Below, one piece after another: positions 49,248 to 61,800 of a stretch of DNA of 64,000 bases (within the stretch, counting starts at the first letter, position 1; the number at the start of each line of letters is the position of its first letter). The stretch spans positions 192,540-256,539 of the forward strand of contig VZRR01007714.1 in assembly GCA_013398015.1 (NCBI GenBank). The letters are read 5' to 3'. The position numbers were made by a program, and so were the translations under genes. The DNA comes from Oreocharis arfaki. Taxonomy: Eukaryota > Chordata > Aves > Passeriformes > Paramythiidae. The notes beneath the pieces were generated by a model, which saw only the letters and a program-made list of their open reading frames with translations, was not told the origin of the DNA and searched no databases.

Positions 49248-51960
49248 AAACATGTTTACAAGCAAGCCTTAATCTCTTTTGGTCATAAATTAAAAGTGCA
49301 GTTTTAGGTGTTACGAGGCTTAGAGATTACTTTTTTAAGGCCAAAATACCTAAAGTTATAAAAAACCCAGAATGATTAAACATCATTAACAGGAATTGAC
49401 AGGAGAGTTTACAACAATAATGTGAAGAAAGTGTTAAATTACTTATACAGAAATTTCATCAGTCTCTGCTCAACTTCCTGTTTTGTCTAATAGATGAGAG
49501 ATCTAGTTAAGATGATCCTAAGTCAAGAACTGGACAAATCCTGGAATGCCAGAGCATGAGAAATAGGAGTATTGTCAGTAAGGAAGCTAAGTGAGCAAAG
49601 CCCAGAGTGGGACTGCACTGCAAGTGGGAACTCCAGGAGTAAGTTCCAGTGCCAGGGGCTAAAGATCAGGGATAATAAGCAAGCCACAAGGACAAGGTAC
49701 AGTAATGTGCAGTGTGAGTAAAACAAAAGCAACCTGCTGAGTGTCCCAGAGCAATGAGTGCAATTTGCTCCTATGTCTGATGAGTAGGCAGCTATCAGTC
49801 AGCCTGACACCAGTCTTCAGTCCTGGGAGACCAGCTACATGCTGGTGACATCTGTAGCTGAGTATTGAAAAAAGACTACATGAATGTGCATCTGAATTTT
49901 ACAAACACAGGACAATTTCCATGCACAAGTATAACATGAACACTTAAAATATCTTAGATAATGCTATGTGGTAAGTGGCCTGATTAGGTCATTGAGAGCT
50001 TTGAGTTGACAGTGATCTCAGCCCATCATTGTTTTCTGTGTTTTCAGCCTTGTCTTCATTTCAGAGACAGATTTTAGCGAGATCCTCAACTTTCTCCCTC
50101 TATAGAGACATATTGCTTGAAAGAAGCAGTACTTTATATGTGTGAAAGCAAATACATGGCTGTAGACAGTTTATTTTATATACCATAGCAGAAAAATTGT
50201 CTGCAATGCCTGTGTGAACCCCTCAGCACAGAGCTAGATGAGGTATTACACTTCATCTGCAACTGAAAATTCTATCAATTGACAGAAAAGGGGCAGAGGG
50301 ACACAGAAATACAGACAGGCAATAGATATAAAGAGACAGAAGTTTAATAGCAAGTATACCAAAAAAAAAGGATATGAAATACATTTGATGCAGGTGAAAG
50401 ATGTCAGCTTATTGCTTTTTATTTATAGACCTGCACAGAAGTGTACAGTGCTTTGTCATACAAAAATTAAATTGATGCAGATAGCTCAAGGAGTAGACAT
50501 GTGAAATCAGAACTTGCATGAAGAAAGCAGTAGAATGAGTTAAATTACTGTGGAATAGGAACTGCTTTATCCTCTGGTCATCACAATAAAAATGCAATGA
50601 ATTATTCTGAAGAAATATCCAGTGTCTTGCTAATGAGATTTAAAGTGTCATTACACAATGTAAGGCATTCAGACAGGAATTAGTGATAAGCAGATAACTC
50701 TTGGGGGGAAAAAAAAGTGCAAGACTAGAAAACACACAATAGCAAAAGCCACACATAGACCTATTTGAAAAAGAGGTCTAATACCCTAAGCAAAAATTGT
50801 TTCCTGAAAAGATGTCGTCTCAAAGACCAACCTTTTCTATAAACTACAGAAAAGATAAAACACAAACAGAACGTCTTGTGAAGTGCATAAGAAGCACCAG
50901 CTAATTTCTGCCCTCAAAATACACCCTAAGGGTATCAGAATCCAGAAACATTATCTCAGAAAACATCTTTCATGTTTGTACACACTTAATTGTTCTGGAT
51001 GGTGCAAGACTATTTTATTTACTTCATTAATACTTGAGTTCTGCTAAGGAATTGAATGTTGTAAGGATTTAAAGATTCAAGAGCAGTTGAAGGGACTGAT
51101 TGAGATCTAAATCTAGAGTAATGCTCAGCTAGCACAGTATCTCACATTCAGACCCAAAAATTATGATTACCCAACATGCAAGTGCTCTTTGGGTTGCCAC
51201 CACCTATGATTTTTGTAGAAAGGAAGTAAGTTCTGTGAGACTGAAGTAAGAGAATGAACGTGGTAATTTCCTGTGAAGTTAATTATAGCAAAATTACTTG
51301 TTTATTTTATTTTTCTGTAAAATAAGCACAAGGCTTGTATAAGCATAATGGATACATGCATTGTGCCTATAAATTCTCATTCGTATGGGATAAACCACTG
51401 TGGCAATGCTTTGAAATTAACAAGCCTTCTCAGTTCATTACAGATAAAAATACTGAGTTTCCACCGTCAGTATGAAATGAATAACTGTTAGCTGTGTAAA
51501 CAAGTTTTGAATTTAATTTCTGGTACCACAGAAGCAGCAACAGCAATTTCTTTTCATACATTTGAGCTATATAAAGATAGGCAGCAAACACTAACTCTTC
51601 AAAAACTTCCCAAAATGGTTTTAATTACTTTTCTAATTTTTTTTAAATGAAGACATATGACAGTAACACATAGCAGAGATTATTTGTACTTCCAGCACTG
51701 TGAAGCAGTAATGGTTTATTCTTTTTGTACTTGATAGGGTGAGCATTATTTTCAACTCTAAATTATTCTGAATTTTGAAAGTCTCTGACTATTTCACAAA
51801 GTAGCAAAATTATGTTTTAGATGAGATGCATAAGAGAATAAGTACTTTTGGAAAACAGACAATTTGAGAATATTTCTAATGGGAACACTTTCACCTGACA
51901 GAAAGAATAAAACTTATTTTCCCAAAGGACAGGGACTTATTTTTACCTGTTTTTCCTCTT
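49248..51960. other. Gene-free sequence
   Basis: No gene is supported. The segment 49500-49720 is G-rich on the plus strand, with loosely recurring 'ccag/caggag/agtg' words and a 69-codon minus-strand frame. It could be a decayed repeat, but I cannot assign it. The rest is unique AT-rich DNA. Confidence 0.55.
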
Positions 51961-52235
51961 AGAGAATCATAAAAAAAACCAAAAAAAACCCAACAACAAC
52001 TTTAAGATCATCAAGTCTAAACATCAACCTATCACTGCCAAGTCCACCACTAAACTTCATCCTTAAGTGCCACATCTACATATTTTATATGCTTCCATGG
52101 GTGGTGGCTCTACCACTTCAGTGGACAGCCTGTTCCAGTGCTTGACAACCCTTTTGGTGAAAAAATTTTTCATAATAGCCAATCTAAACCTCCTCTGGCA
52201 CAACTTGAGACCATTTTCTTTTTCAATCAGCACTG
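51961..52235 (-). mobile_element. CR1 LINE 3' fragment, minus strand
   Basis: Reverse-complement CR1 end, related to the 25060 copy. Plus-strand landmarks are agagaatcat (terminal repeat side), tttaagatcatcaagtcta, accactaaacttcatcc, cttccatgggtggtggctct, cctgttccagtgcttgacaa, gccaatctaaacctcctctg and caacttgagaccattt. Similarity ends near 52235. Between the terminal aatcat and tttaagatcatc, the expected sequence is replaced by an A/C-rich tract (51970-52000). The element is non-coding and 5'-truncated. Confidence 0.93.
51970..52000. repeat. A/C-rich tract inside the CR1 3' end
   Basis: Two runs of eight A are followed by CC and CCC and then caacaacaa. It sits where CR1 elements normally carry about 20-30 bases of non-repetitive 3' sequence, so it expanded after the CR1 inserted. 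Confidence 0.8.
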
Positions 52236-52820
52236 ATTAAACGCAAATTCTGATACTCTGCACAACACACCTTCCATGTAACTAAAAAAGTGTCAAACAC
52301 TTCACATTTGCTGCTGTCATTTAACAAAAAAATTTATGAAGTGTCTGAGAATAGCTCACTAGATCACATTTACATGGATACCTCGGTCTGCATGGGCTAA
52401 GTAGGACTGAATTAATGAATGTACTGTTGCTTCACATACTGAAAGTGTGTCACTAAAGGGATAATCTGCAAATGCAGAAGCAGGGACTGGGAGAAGCACT
52501 GGCTGCAGTCGCTGATGACTCCCTCCTCTGCGGTCTCAAGAAGCTTCCTCAGATCAGAGTGCTTGATCCATACTCCTGGGAATGACTCAGGACACGAGCA
52601 AAAAGACAGGATGTGTCCACACTTAGGGTTTTCTTTCTCCTCTGTCCCAATTTCATTCCCAGAAGTGCTGTGCTTAAGAAAGGCACAGTGTGACACCATA
52701 AGAGACTTACATCTTCTCAGCACAAACAAACACAGTCTGGGTGGCAGCAATGAAGCAAAATCTTCCCTAGGGCATACACTAGGATTATCAACAAGGGAAG
52801 ACTACTTCTGGATTAAAGCT
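52236..52820. other. Gene-free sequence of moderate GC
   Basis: Opposing frames of 112 codons (52412-52750, minus) and 113 codons (52515-52856, plus) overlap. Both lack recognisable motifs, and neither has a convincing exon boundary. Confidence 0.5.
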
Positions 52821-52880
52821 TTGGCCCACTGTCATCTATGGCAAAACTCCCACTGAAGTCAGCGTAGCCAGGATTTCACG
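52821..52880. repeat. Probable ancient amniote interspersed repeat relic
   Basis: The string ggcaaaactcccactgaagt followed by caggatttcac closely follows an old reptile/bird repeat core I know in the form 'ggcaaaactcccattga-tcaatgg...aggatttcac'. It is short and the family name is unknown to me. This is the best of several such candidates in the window. Confidence 0.45.
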
Positions 52881-55800
52881 TCTGTTGCAGCAATTTTGAC
52901 TCCCTTCCTGTTCTGCCTTGGGACTTCCAGCCAGCACAAAAAGGATTTTAACAGTGCCAGAAGCTTTTGTGTTACGAACTGCAGCAGAAGTCCTGAAACC
53001 CTTCACATAAACAACCAAATACTCATCAGCCATTTAAGAAATTTAAGACACTGCCAAGCTCCAGGGGATTCAAACCTGCATACACGAGTATGACGTTTCA
53101 CACTGGCACACCATGCTGAAACACCCTTATCCGATTTAAGTGCCTGCTTTTTTTTTTTCTTTTTATGAAAGTGTTATGGCAGAAAATTCATGTTTTGCTT
53201 GAACACAGAGCAAGAAGCAAGCTAAATTATATACTCAATACAAATCTCATGCAATAATGATGAAAGAAGTGTAAAATGACTTTAACAAAAGCAGACACTT
53301 CACGAAGTAAAGTCTTCTCTAAATTCAGTATGTGTAGGCAATATAGAGAAAATGGAAATGCATTAAAAAAAGATGAAACTGTAGATCAGACTGGCCAAAA
53401 GTCTTAATGAGACTGTAAAATATTATGGTCAGTCTCTGTTTAAAATATACTCGGCCTTTGTCACTGCGTATAAAACAGATAGAAACTTAGCAAGATGGCA
53501 GGAACATAATTGTAAGTCAAGCTGCCATGGAATTACAGTGCTCAACAAACACAAAAAGCCAGTTCTGAGTTCCTGACCTGTGATAAATTTTTGCTGACTT
53601 CAGTGCAAAGCAAAAATAACTCAAATAATTGTAGGCTGCAGGACTAGACCTTGGTCATTATTTCATCTAAACACAGAAGAGCTTCAGTTTCGTGAGGATT
53701 ACATGAACTTTGCAAGGAACACCTATTTAAAAAGCAGTCAAAGTTCTGCTGCTGCTGCTACTCAGTGAAAAAGCAACCATTTCATCTCAGGCAGCACACA
53801 GATGCCCTACTTACAATAGGTAACAGGCATTACAAAAGTCATTGCAAAAGAAGTGGCTATTTATAGTTGGATTTATTAGACTTACATTGCAATGTAAAGA
53901 CAAACACACACACAATACTCTATTAGATTAGATTAATTTAAGATGTTGGGTTTTTTTCCTAACTCTGAGACCATATTTTAATAGAAGCTTTTAATAAAAA
54001 GGTTTAAAGTTTAGAATGGGGTATATTTTGAATGCCATTCAGTTTCACAAGGAAAATATTTGCTTATAAAGGCTGCAATTCACGATCTTCTAGGAATAAA
54101 ATTTCTCCTGAAATACATGACATTTCCAAATGGAAATACCATCAGAACAAACCAACACTTGAGATTCAAATCTAGGTTTTCAGAAACATCTACGGAAAGT
54201 AGAAACAACAAAACATTTCATTCTAAAAGTTCTAAGCATAGCCACTGGTTTTAAGTTCTTCATCAACAGTTCATGAGTCCTTAGCTTTAAGTATAGCAAT
54301 TAAGATAGTGGTCATAACTGTTGTATGCTTGCTTAAAAATATTACTGCTGAAGCTTACTGAACTACTCTGGCTTGACTAAATGCGTTTTCAAAAATCAAG
54401 TTTTGGAACACCCACTTTCCAATGCAAGGACATACAATGGCATACGATCTTCCACCTTTCCTTTTGGATAGAGTCAAGGGAATAAGGTCACACAAATATC
54501 TGTGAAAGACAGCTAGCAGAAAATGTATCATTCACTAGGCATCATCCTTTGCAGCGATAAATTCTTTAGCAAGCTACATGTATGGGGGGAAAAAAACGGG
54601 CTGGAGAAAATTAATGTGCCTTAAATATCATCTTCATTGTTCTGATGAGATATTTAGTTATACATCTCTCTCCTATTGCTGAGAAGGAGGATGCATCATG
54701 ATAGCCATTCTGCAGAACATTCATCATCAGAAAATCAGGTTCCTTATAAAGCTTGTTTGCTTATCATTTTCTTATTTGTGTCTGTACCCAGTATTTTGTA
54801 TTCGTAGGCAATTTTATATATATAAATTTTTTAAGTATCCAAGGAAAACCAACATGAGTTATTATTCTGCTAATATAGGTGTCTAAAGACAGAAGAAAGA
54901 ATTGCCAGATATTCAGAACTGGATATTTAAAAAATTATCTCGTTCACAGGTAGTCCTTTACTAACCATATACAGACAACAAGGTACTTTGATTCCTGTTT
55001 CTACTGTTTCTATCACTCTAAATTATTAACACTTGACTGTTAGAGGTAAATATTCAGAAAAATATTTTCAGACTCTCCACTGTATTTCTTCTTCAGTGTT
55101 CTAGAAATCTTTCTGGATACTGCCCCTACATTCCCTCTCTTCACACAAAAAGCTTGCCATTCCATGTTTTCTGATTAATTGCTGCATTTTTTTCACGTGA
55201 ATATTTAGTGAGAAATTTAAAAAAAGTGAGGGGGATCATGGAATCAGAGTCTGGAACAAAATAAGTCAGGTGTTATCTTCAGAAAATCCCTCAACTCTTT
55301 TCCACTTGAATTTTTTTTTCCTATGTGCTCCTTTGGTTTTTTGCCATGCTATCTATAATAATCATTGTTCTGTCTTCAGTCTAAGTTTCTTTATACCTTC
55401 ATTTACACTTTTCTTCATCATATTGCTATTTTCCTAAGTTTATTTTTCATCATATGGACCTAACCACCTCCTCTCAGTTTGTCCCTATGTTCATTCAAGC
55501 CCATGCCCAGGGATTTAAAGTAGCTTTAGCCATAACTTAAAATCTTTTAAAACTTGCCTCAAGCCTTTATACGTCCGTGCTTCCCCTCATAAAGAAGTTG
55601 CAATCTCAATAATCTCAACAAGAACAGTCAGTGTCAGGAGAAAAAGTGCTTGCCTCAGGCATTTTTTTTTAAAATATTTTAGAATAAGTAACTAAGAATA
55701 GTAAGTGAGAATGCCAAAGATGTCCTAGAAATGATGTTAACATCAACAAATACATTGAACTAAGTTTCATTTTTATTGAAATAACAAAGTAGAACCAGAC

Positions 55801-58800
55801 GAAAGGAACTTATTTGAAAGGTTTTTCATTATCTCAAAATGTGATACCTACAGCTTAAATATAAAATTCTAATTTCATATGCAGAATTGAATCTGCTGTT
55901 CAGTTAACTTACTAACTGGTCCTTAGACTAATTCATACATATTGCATATGCATGGTGAATAGAATGCATTTGTTTCAACTGTTGGATTACCTGATGAAGC
56001 TCAACTTGAAGAAACTCTTCAGGAAGAGTAATTCCTTATATGGGAATTTTGCAGGATACTCAGTTCTTGACAGACGCTCCTAAACCAGTGATTACTGGGC
56101 ATTTATTCCCATTTGTACTTGTAAAGAAGATTGTGACCTTTCTTTTGCCACAAGTGCCCCACAGCTGTTTCACAGCCACCTTACATTACCTTAACAAGCT
56201 GAAGTGCATGAGCAGAACAGTGTAACCAAACCCACAGAGGTGGGAGCTCCAGGAAGCATTTAAACCAGCACACCATCTTTCATAGTGGGTAGAAACAAGA
56301 CCAAGTAATTGAGTTTTGACCCCTTTAGAGAGTTTTCCTCTTTACTGCAACTTAGCTTAGCCTTAGTCCTTGGGTAACAGTCTTCTGCACATAGTAGCTG
56401 AGGTCTGCCAGGAGGTCTTTAACAAAGAGCCCTCTTTTCTGCAGTGCATAAACATTCTTACTGTCTATATGTCAGGGCAAGAAGCCCCAGATTTTGTCAT
56501 CACCAAGAGCATTGTGCAAGATTGCTGTCTTTTCTAAAAGCATTCCCTCCAGGGAATTCAAAATTATCAGGCAGTTTGAGAAAAGGCAATCTCAGCCTGG
56601 GCTGAATACAAATCAAAAACATAAATGAAATTGCACATCACTTAAACTTACTGATGAGAAGTATTGACAGCAGCATGGCCTTTTCCCTCTCCTAGGATTC
56701 TTCGAGGCTAACTTATATGCACCAAAATAATTACACTACTCTTCCATACTGGTTATCAAGATGCTTCTGACACTACACACTGTCAGATTTCAACGGGCTG
56801 AAGGGTTCACTGTTAGAGCAGATTCATTAGTGGCCATTACATTTAACAGGGATTGAATAGTCACTACTCTGTGTGTTGCAAGGATGTTTGTTTTCAAAAG
56901 AATTATAGCAGCAAATCATAAATTCAAGTATGAGTTTAATTGTAAGCAATTCTATGCTTTTAGAATGAATAAGTTATAATTCCTTTCCATGTTTAAATTA
57001 CAAAAATCAGAAATAGTTTCTCACTCTTTCGACCCTGATCAAGATTTTAAACTGTTTCTTTTGGATCAATAGGTTAAGAATGCTGTGTAGTTTATCTCCT
57101 ACCTGCTTAAAGGAAATATTTCACATTTATTTTATTTGAAACTCAGACTGGAAAATGAGTGATTGGTGGGGAAGCAGAAGCAGCTCAGTTACTACGGAGA
57201 GACAGAATTCTGTAAGAAGCCTCACTGAAAAAAAATAATGACAACTGTGTTTATGTTTCTCAACTCAAAAAAATTTAATAAAAAACTAGTATATTTGAAA
57301 CTGCATAAATAGAGCCATTCTGAAAATGGACTGAAATTGCTAATATTTCCTAATTGAAGGAAACCAACCAGTGATTTCTCTTCCACTTCAGTTATGAAAC
57401 CAAGGCAAACCATCTTGCATCCTATTTATCCCACCACACTCCTTCTGAACTATTTGCCCGATTCGTAGGCTATCCCAATCCAACAGAGATTTGCTTAACA
57501 GGGGGAGAAGATGCATTTTGAACAGGATTTGCTGATGGCTGAAGAGCATAACCAAGCCTCAGCATGGATAACAGCTGGCCCTACAATGCTCACCTTGAAT
57601 GAGGGGATATTGGGAAGGTAATCTACAAACAGGTAACAAAGGTAAAAACTTCAAGGTTTACCGCATAAACTCTAAATTGCATTAAATAGATTGAGGGACA
57701 AAGCCTGACCAATCTTTTTACATATGATCACAAACCACCATATTTCAGTTATGTTTTATTACAAAAAGTAGTGTTTCTAACCCCTAATTTTTTTTTAATT
57801 AGAAAATTAGGCAGAGTTTTTTTTAAAATGTGAATTTTTAATTCAAACTATTCACAGGAAAATTTAAAAGGATCTGTGATAAAAATCTCACAGAAAACCA
57901 ATTCCAAGATACTCAATTTACAGACATTTTCACATTTCTGCCTTTTTTGCACCAAAATATAGTAGCAATTTCATGCAGTGCCTCTAGGCATAAAACTCCG
58001 TGATATAAATTCAACAAGAAAGAGCAATTACGCATTCTGACCTGCATTTCTCTATTTGTCATGTATTTCTAATACAAGGGTGATTTCTATTTGCATTTTA
58101 CAATTTTCTGTGTCTGCTAATTGCAAGACATTCTAAAATAAATGTAAATTTTCTGGATGGACACCATCCAATTTCTAATGGACAGGTGTTCATATAAACA
58201 TTCAACAGTATCAGCGACAAGCTAGCAGTAACTGGTGGGGTGAGGGGCAGAGAGAAATTATTTGGCTCTCAGCTGAACTTCCTGTTTAAACGCAGGGATG
58301 ATCAAATTAGGTCAAGGTCAAGTATGTGACAGAGCAGCTGCAGCATGCAGCAAATAAGGACTACTGGTGTATTGATATATATAGTAATAATGTTTTGATT
58401 TTCTAAACCACCATTTCATGTCTTGCAATTTAAAGCTGCTGCCGGAGAAAGTGGCCTCCTGCACTCTCAGCCTTTATTTTGGGCTCAGTAGAGTGAGCTT
58501 CCCAGGCTGAAGTCATGTGGCAGAGCAGTTCCTTAGCACTCACTGCAGCACTTTAGTAGCCCACCTCTTGTCTACAAGGAAAACATTAAAGCTTTCCAAC
58601 ATAGCAACTAATAACCAACTAATCTTCCCCCCACAGGATGAGAGATGTTTAAATCTCCCTGGTAGAATGAAATGACTGGACCGGTGGTGATGTTCTTATC
58701 CACAGAAACTTATTCTCAGATGTCACTCATTTAGGACCCTTATTAACTACTACAAACAGATGTTTTCAACATACAGTGGTTCTGGGACCTCTAGTGCTTT

Positions 58801-61800
58801 GGCTTAATAATCTATGATTTTCCTTTTTCAGTAAATGAAAATAAATTGATGTGTGGCAGTTAATGCACAGGTACTGAAAATGGCAGCTGTAGTTTTTTTG
58901 ATACCCATCTGTCCTCCTCTTACTCCATCTGTTTCCTTCACTCATTGCACTGGAATTCAGCTTCACAAAATGCAGTCCAAACTCTTTCATGTAGCACAGT
59001 GTAAGTTACCTAGTTACCCAGCTAAAAGACATTTTCAAAATAGATCACTCTCCTTGTACTCTGTAGAAGGCAACAGACATGGATTTTGTGGTTAATATGT
59101 CTGAGCAATGTTTTTTTCAACAAAATACACAACTCTCAGTAAATTTCTTGTGATTTCAGATGGTGCACTTGAAAATATTACCATAAAGGCTCATCATTTT
59201 AAACAATTATTGATTACATCGTGGGGATTTTTCACCAATTCCACTTGATGCTGCTTTTAAAATGGTAAGTACCTACATAACTCTATGATTTATAGACTGG
59301 TTAGATCCTTATAGATAATACAATAGTATAAATGCATACTAATATATAACTTCACTTGTTTACGTAGCTTTTATTAAACTGTGTTGACTGACTTTTTTTA
59401 TTCTTCAACAGTTCTTTGGCCTGTTAATGATTAAAGATTTGGATTTCACTTTATACACTAACTGTAACTGTTTAACAGGAAAAGAAAACCTAAGAAAGCA
59501 CTCCCTCCTTACACTCCAAAATGGAAGATACAACATAAAGGCTGAAATTAATTTATTGAGAAATTTTGAATAGCACAATTACAAAAGCTACTACTAAAAC
59601 CCATTTTTTCTACAGGATACTATAAACAAAGGATATTTCCATTATTATCCCATCTTTAAGGCAATGTGGTACATGAGGTCAATCGAAGGTCGAGAAGGGA
59701 GGTTGCTGTTGCTCTATAAAAGGGCTCACACTTTAAATATCTCAGTGTTCATGGTATCTTTCATTTCTACACTAAAGTGGTACCTTGAATACCTACATGC
59801 CTTAAATACTTTGGTTTATGCATTTACCACTTCATTATTGGCATCACATTAAAAGGGCATAGTTACATTTTATTTGCACTACAAAGGTCTTTTAACTGAT
59901 ACTGAATTTATACAGAATAGAATATTCAGTACTACCATACAAAATACAGTGCACAGGAACATGCATTTAGACACATAACTTTGTGATTAGGGTGATGGTA
60001 ACTCTATTTATCATTTCTTTTTGGTTTTTCTTAATTCCACACACTATTTTACTAAAAATTCAGTAGCATAACTGCCTGAAAGAATTTTATTGAGTCAAAA
60101 ACAATAAATTACCTAACCTAAATACAAAGTGTTTATAATATAAGGAAACTTAAAAATATGTAATAAGAATTTAGGTTGGAAATAAAATGTTTTTCCAAGA
60201 TGAAAAATAGAAACAAATCCTGGTAATAGCACTTTGTAAAATAGAACTTTCATGTCACAGATCTATTATCATGATGTAGGTGACTAAAAAATGATGATTG
60301 CAATTCTTTTAATCTTTATGTGTATTTAAATACATAAAAGCCTTTTTTTTCCTTTCTATGATGGAGTTTGAAGTCCTTACAAATGAAAGCAAAAAACCAA
60401 ACTGCTGGTATTAATCATACAGAAAAAAACAATTAGGTCTGTATACCTCCTGTGGTCCTTTAAAAATTAATTAATAATTAAGCATTTGCATAAAGATAAA
60501 GCAAGAAAACTCTTACATGCAAAAGCATGTATCTTTTAGACATCTTCAAGCTACTTATCTTGATCTGTTCCATAAATAGAAACTAATTATGGAAATACTG
60601 AAATCAAGACAATGCCCTAGAAAATAAGAGGCAATCTTTTTAAAATATACTCAAAATGGTGTAAATCTGTATCAGAAAAATTCATATTTAACACATAGAT
60701 CTTTTTTGATCTAATCTCCCTCCTTTTACAAGTAATGGTTAAACTTCTCCTAATTCCATTAAAAGCAGAATCGGCCTTGATGGATTCTTTTTCTAGTAAT
60801 ATCTCCTGCCCTGCAGAGTATCAATATTAACTGAGAATGGTAGAACTGTAAAGGCTCTACTGAAAAAAAGCATTCAGTCCTCTGAATTAATGAATGAGCT
60901 CTGACTTTTAAGTGAGGACAGAGATCAGCAAGTCAGCTGCTGCTCATATTGCTTCCTTATTCATAATTGAAAAACCAGATGCTTGGGGAGTCCTTAGCAA
61001 CCTAATCCGTTCCTTCGCAGGAATTTTATATAAGTTTTCTTTTAATATAACTTTATTCTCCTGCTTTTGTTATAAATATAACTTCAGAAATAAGTTTGAT
61101 CCAAGGCTAAATTTCAAACCCCAAAACTGACACAATATAGGGGTCAGCAGTGAAGTTGAAATTTCAAATATGATGAGTCAATCCTGCCAAGGTGGGCGTT
61201 AGGGCTTCTCAGTTTCAAAGGGTACCTCAGCTGCTGTATTCGGACAGTAATATTCCCCAAGGTCACTGCAGAAGTGCACATCAAGCTGTTTCTTGGAGCA
61301 AACAGCAACTCTTTATTGGCAAAAGGAGGCTGGCAAAGGACAAAATAGAAAGCCCTTCAGCTACTCGGAGCTGGAGAGCACCATTAGAAGGACTGCAACA
61401 GACCTGAGTCAGGAACATTATTTTCTTTGGGAGCTGGGAGGAAGAAGTGGTTTGATGGATCCACTGAAGTCAGCCAAGTTAGAAGTTGTATGCTGGATTT
61501 CACAAAATTAAGCACAACCATTGCCTTTATTTTTAGACATCTGTGCTAAAGGAAAGGAGATTAAGATGCCTGAAATGATTATTCTTCACAGGCAGGGTCA
61601 CTCAGAAATCCGATCTGTATGATTGCAGACACTTGTAAACACTGATTCACCAGGATACAGCACTGAGCTGTAACTCCCATCGTTTTAGTGCTGTGCAGGA
61701 ACCCAGCAGTCAAAAACCGTGTCCCACTAGAACAGTGTATAAAGTGACAATTTGCTGTGATGCTTTACAAAATCATCATGGGAAGAAATATCCCTAGGAT

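Noticed and set aside
52412..52856. Overlapping 112- and 113-codon frames on opposite strands
   Set aside because: Mutual overlap shows a local lack of stops from moderate GC. No motif supports either, and the plus frame ends in the repeat relic at 52821.
55236..55258. atcatggaatcagagtctgg, CR1-end-like
   Set aside because: Too short, and the following sequence does not continue as CR1.
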